A stretch of DNA of 14,740 nt, from contig CALXSO010000018.1 in NCBI GenBank assembly GCA_944391155.1, positions 1-14,740 of the forward strand. The letters are read 5' to 3'. The notes under the pieces are model-generated. The model was not told where the DNA came from, ran no database searches, and saw only the letters and a program-made list of their open reading frames with translations. Positions 13,506-14,740 of this stretch are shown here, one piece after another (the first letter of the stretch is position 1; each line of letters opens with the position of its first letter). The DNA comes from an uncultured Clostridia bacterium. GTDB taxonomy: Bacteria > Bacillota > Clostridia > TANB77 > CAG-508. The position numbers were made by a program, and so were the translations under genes.

Positions 13506-14740
13506 CTATTTTTTGTCGTCGTCTTCTACTTTGTAGTCTGCATCATATACATTTCCGTCATTTCCATTTTCTGTTGAGTTTGCGTCTGCTCCTGCTTGTG
13601 CTGCATTTGGGTCTACTCCTTGGGCTCCGTTTGGATTTGCGTTTTTGTATAGTTGCTCTGACATGTCATAAAATACTTTTGTTAGTTTTTCTGTTGCTTC
13701 TTTTATTTTTTCTGTGTCGTTTGTTTCTAATGCTTTCTTTGTATTTTCTATTTCTGTTTCTACTTTTGCTTTTTCTTCTCCGCTTATTTTGTCTCCTAAG
13801 TCTTTTAGTGTTTTTTCACTGTTGTATATTAAACTTTCTGCATTATTTTTTACTTCAATTTCTTCTTTCTTTTTCTTGTCTTCTGCAGCATGTGCTTCTG
13901 CATCTTTTACTGCTTTTTCTATGTCTTCATCTGAAAGATTTGTTGATGCTGTTATTGATACATTTTGTTCATTTCCTGTTGCCATATCTTTTGCTGATAC
14001 ATGTACTATACCGTTTGCATCTATATCAAATGTAACTTCTATTTGTGGAACTCCTCTTGGTGCTGCTGGAATTCCTGTTAATTGGAATCTTCCTAGTGTT
14101 TTGTTGTTTGCTGCCATTTCTCTTTCACCTTGTAATACGTGTACTTCTACTGATGTTTGACCATCTGCTGCTGTTGAGAATACTTGTGATTTTTTTGTTG
14201 GTATTGTTGTGTTTCTTTCGATTAATTTTGTGAATACTCCTCCATATGTTTCAATACCTAATGATAATGGTGTTACATCTAATAGTACTAAATCTTTTAC
14301 ATCTCCTGATAGTACACCACCTTGGATTGCTGCACCAATTGCAACACATTCATCTGGGTTTATTCCTTTGTCTGGTTCTTTTCCTGTTATTTTTTTAACC
14401 ATTTCTTGAACACATGGTACTCTTGTTGAACCTCCAACTAATAATACTTTATGAATATCATTTGCAGTTATACCTGCATCTTTTAGTGCTTGATTTACAG
14501 GTCCTCTAGTTGCTTCTACTAAGTCATGAATTAATTCTTCAAATTTTGCTCTTGTTAATGTTACATCTAAGTGTTTTGGTCCTGTGCTATCTGCTGTTAT
14601 AAATGGTAAGTTGATTTGTGTTTGTTGCATTCCTGATAATTCTATTTTTGCTTTTTCTGCTGCTTCTTTTAATCTTTGCATTGCCATTTTATCTTGTCTT
14701 AAATCAATTCCATTTGATTTTTTGAATTCATCTGCTAGAT
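13506..14740 (-). CDS. dnaK: chaperone protein DnaK (Hsp70), C-terminal part; N terminus outside window
   Basis: About 410 residues are present, from LADEFKKSNGIDLRQDKMAM at the window edge (within nucleotide-binding subdomain IIB, about residue 230 of a normal 610-640) to a TAG at 13506-13508. An apparent start at 14687 is an internal methionine. The adenosine-binding motif LLVGGSTRVPCVQ, GINPDECVAIGAAIQGG and the interdomain linker LLDVTPLSLGIETYGG are intact. They are followed by the substrate-binding beta domain, the helical lid, and a disordered Ala/Asn/Gly-rich tail ending VEDDDKK. This ATP-driven chaperone works with DnaJ, encoded next. The 249-base gap between them is longer than usual for an operon and holds the REP-like element and a stem-loop. 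Confidence 0.97.
   Translation of the reverse strand, partial: LADEFKKSNGIDLRQDKMAMQRLKEAAEKAKIELSGMQQTQINLPFITADSTGPKHLDVTLTRAKFEELIHDLVEATRGPVNQALKDAGITANDIHKVLLVGGSTRVPCVQEMVKKITGKEPDKGINPDECVAIGAAIQGGVLSGDVKDLVLLDVTPLSLGIETYGGVFTKLIERNTTIPTKKSQVFSTAADGQTSVEVHVLQGEREMAANNKTLGRFQLTGIPAAPRGVPQIEVTFDIDANGIVHVSAKDMATGNEQNVSITASTNLSDEDIEKAVKDAEAHAAEDKKKKEEIEVKNNAESLIYNSEKTLKDLGDKISGEEKAKVETEIENTKKALETNDTEKIKEATEKLTKVFYDMSEQLYKNANPNGAQGVDPNAAQAGADANSTENGNDGNVYDADYKVEDDDKK

Noticed and set aside
13448..14160. Long plus-strand ORFs opposite dnaK (195 and 148 codons)
   Set aside because: They are Leu/Phe-rich and Ser/Phe-rich mirror translations of the well-conserved dnaK coding strand, which has clear family motifs.
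1..14740. CRISPR array, tRNA or rRNA gene
   Set aside because: No regularly spaced repeats with spacers, no tRNA arm consensus, and no rRNA-like GC-rich conserved stretch was seen on either strand.

Overview
The window is very AT-rich (about a quarter G+C by eye). It encodes a Gram-positive-type repertoire: an LTA-synthase-like sulfatase, a YqeK-type HD hydrolase, an arsenate-reductase-fold tyrosine phosphatase, QueH rather than QueG, and purine-rich Shine-Dalgarno sites with frequent TTG or GTG starts. This points to a low-GC Bacillota, most likely an uncultured Clostridia-like gut lineage; the taxon is inference. The standard code fits, because conserved genes such as ruvB and dnaJ read through intact.

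Layout. From about 10.85 kb down to 0.3 kb almost everything lies on the minus strand in one closely spaced series. In order of transcription these are pssD-like and pssE-like glycosyltransferase halves, a possible 45-residue ORF, an LtaS-family enzyme, ruvB, two GT-C membrane glycosyltransferases, a queH-GNAT fusion, a membrane-anchored unknown, a decayed small ORF, a low-molecular-weight tyrosine phosphatase and yqeK. The genes mix cell-surface polymer assembly (PssD/PssE, LtaS-like, two GT-C enzymes, possibly the phosphatase) with housekeeping (RuvB, tRNA queuosine reduction, nucleotide hydrolysis). Beyond yqeK, bases 1-298 hold no intact gene, only a probable degenerate coding remnant and a hairpin.

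Bases 10852-11334 are a non-coding stretch dense in inverted repeats. It is followed by the only plus-strand gene, a flavin-reductase-family protein with its own GTG start and terminator. Next comes a 96-base nested inverted repeat that shares a sequence block, in opposite orientation, with the stretch on the other side of the gene. The last part carries dnaJ and the 3' two-thirds of dnaK, both minus strand. The 249-base dnaK-dnaJ gap holds a GC-rich REP-like palindrome touching the dnaK stop, a strong stem-loop, and a 20-codon ORF with a good ribosome binding site.

Most coding content is ordinary. The parts most worth a second look are the QueH-GNAT fusion, the REP-like element, the structured block at about 10.95-11.1 kb with its partial copy near 12 kb, and the small or decayed ORFs at 90-280, 1448-1637, 9760-9897 and 13269-13331.
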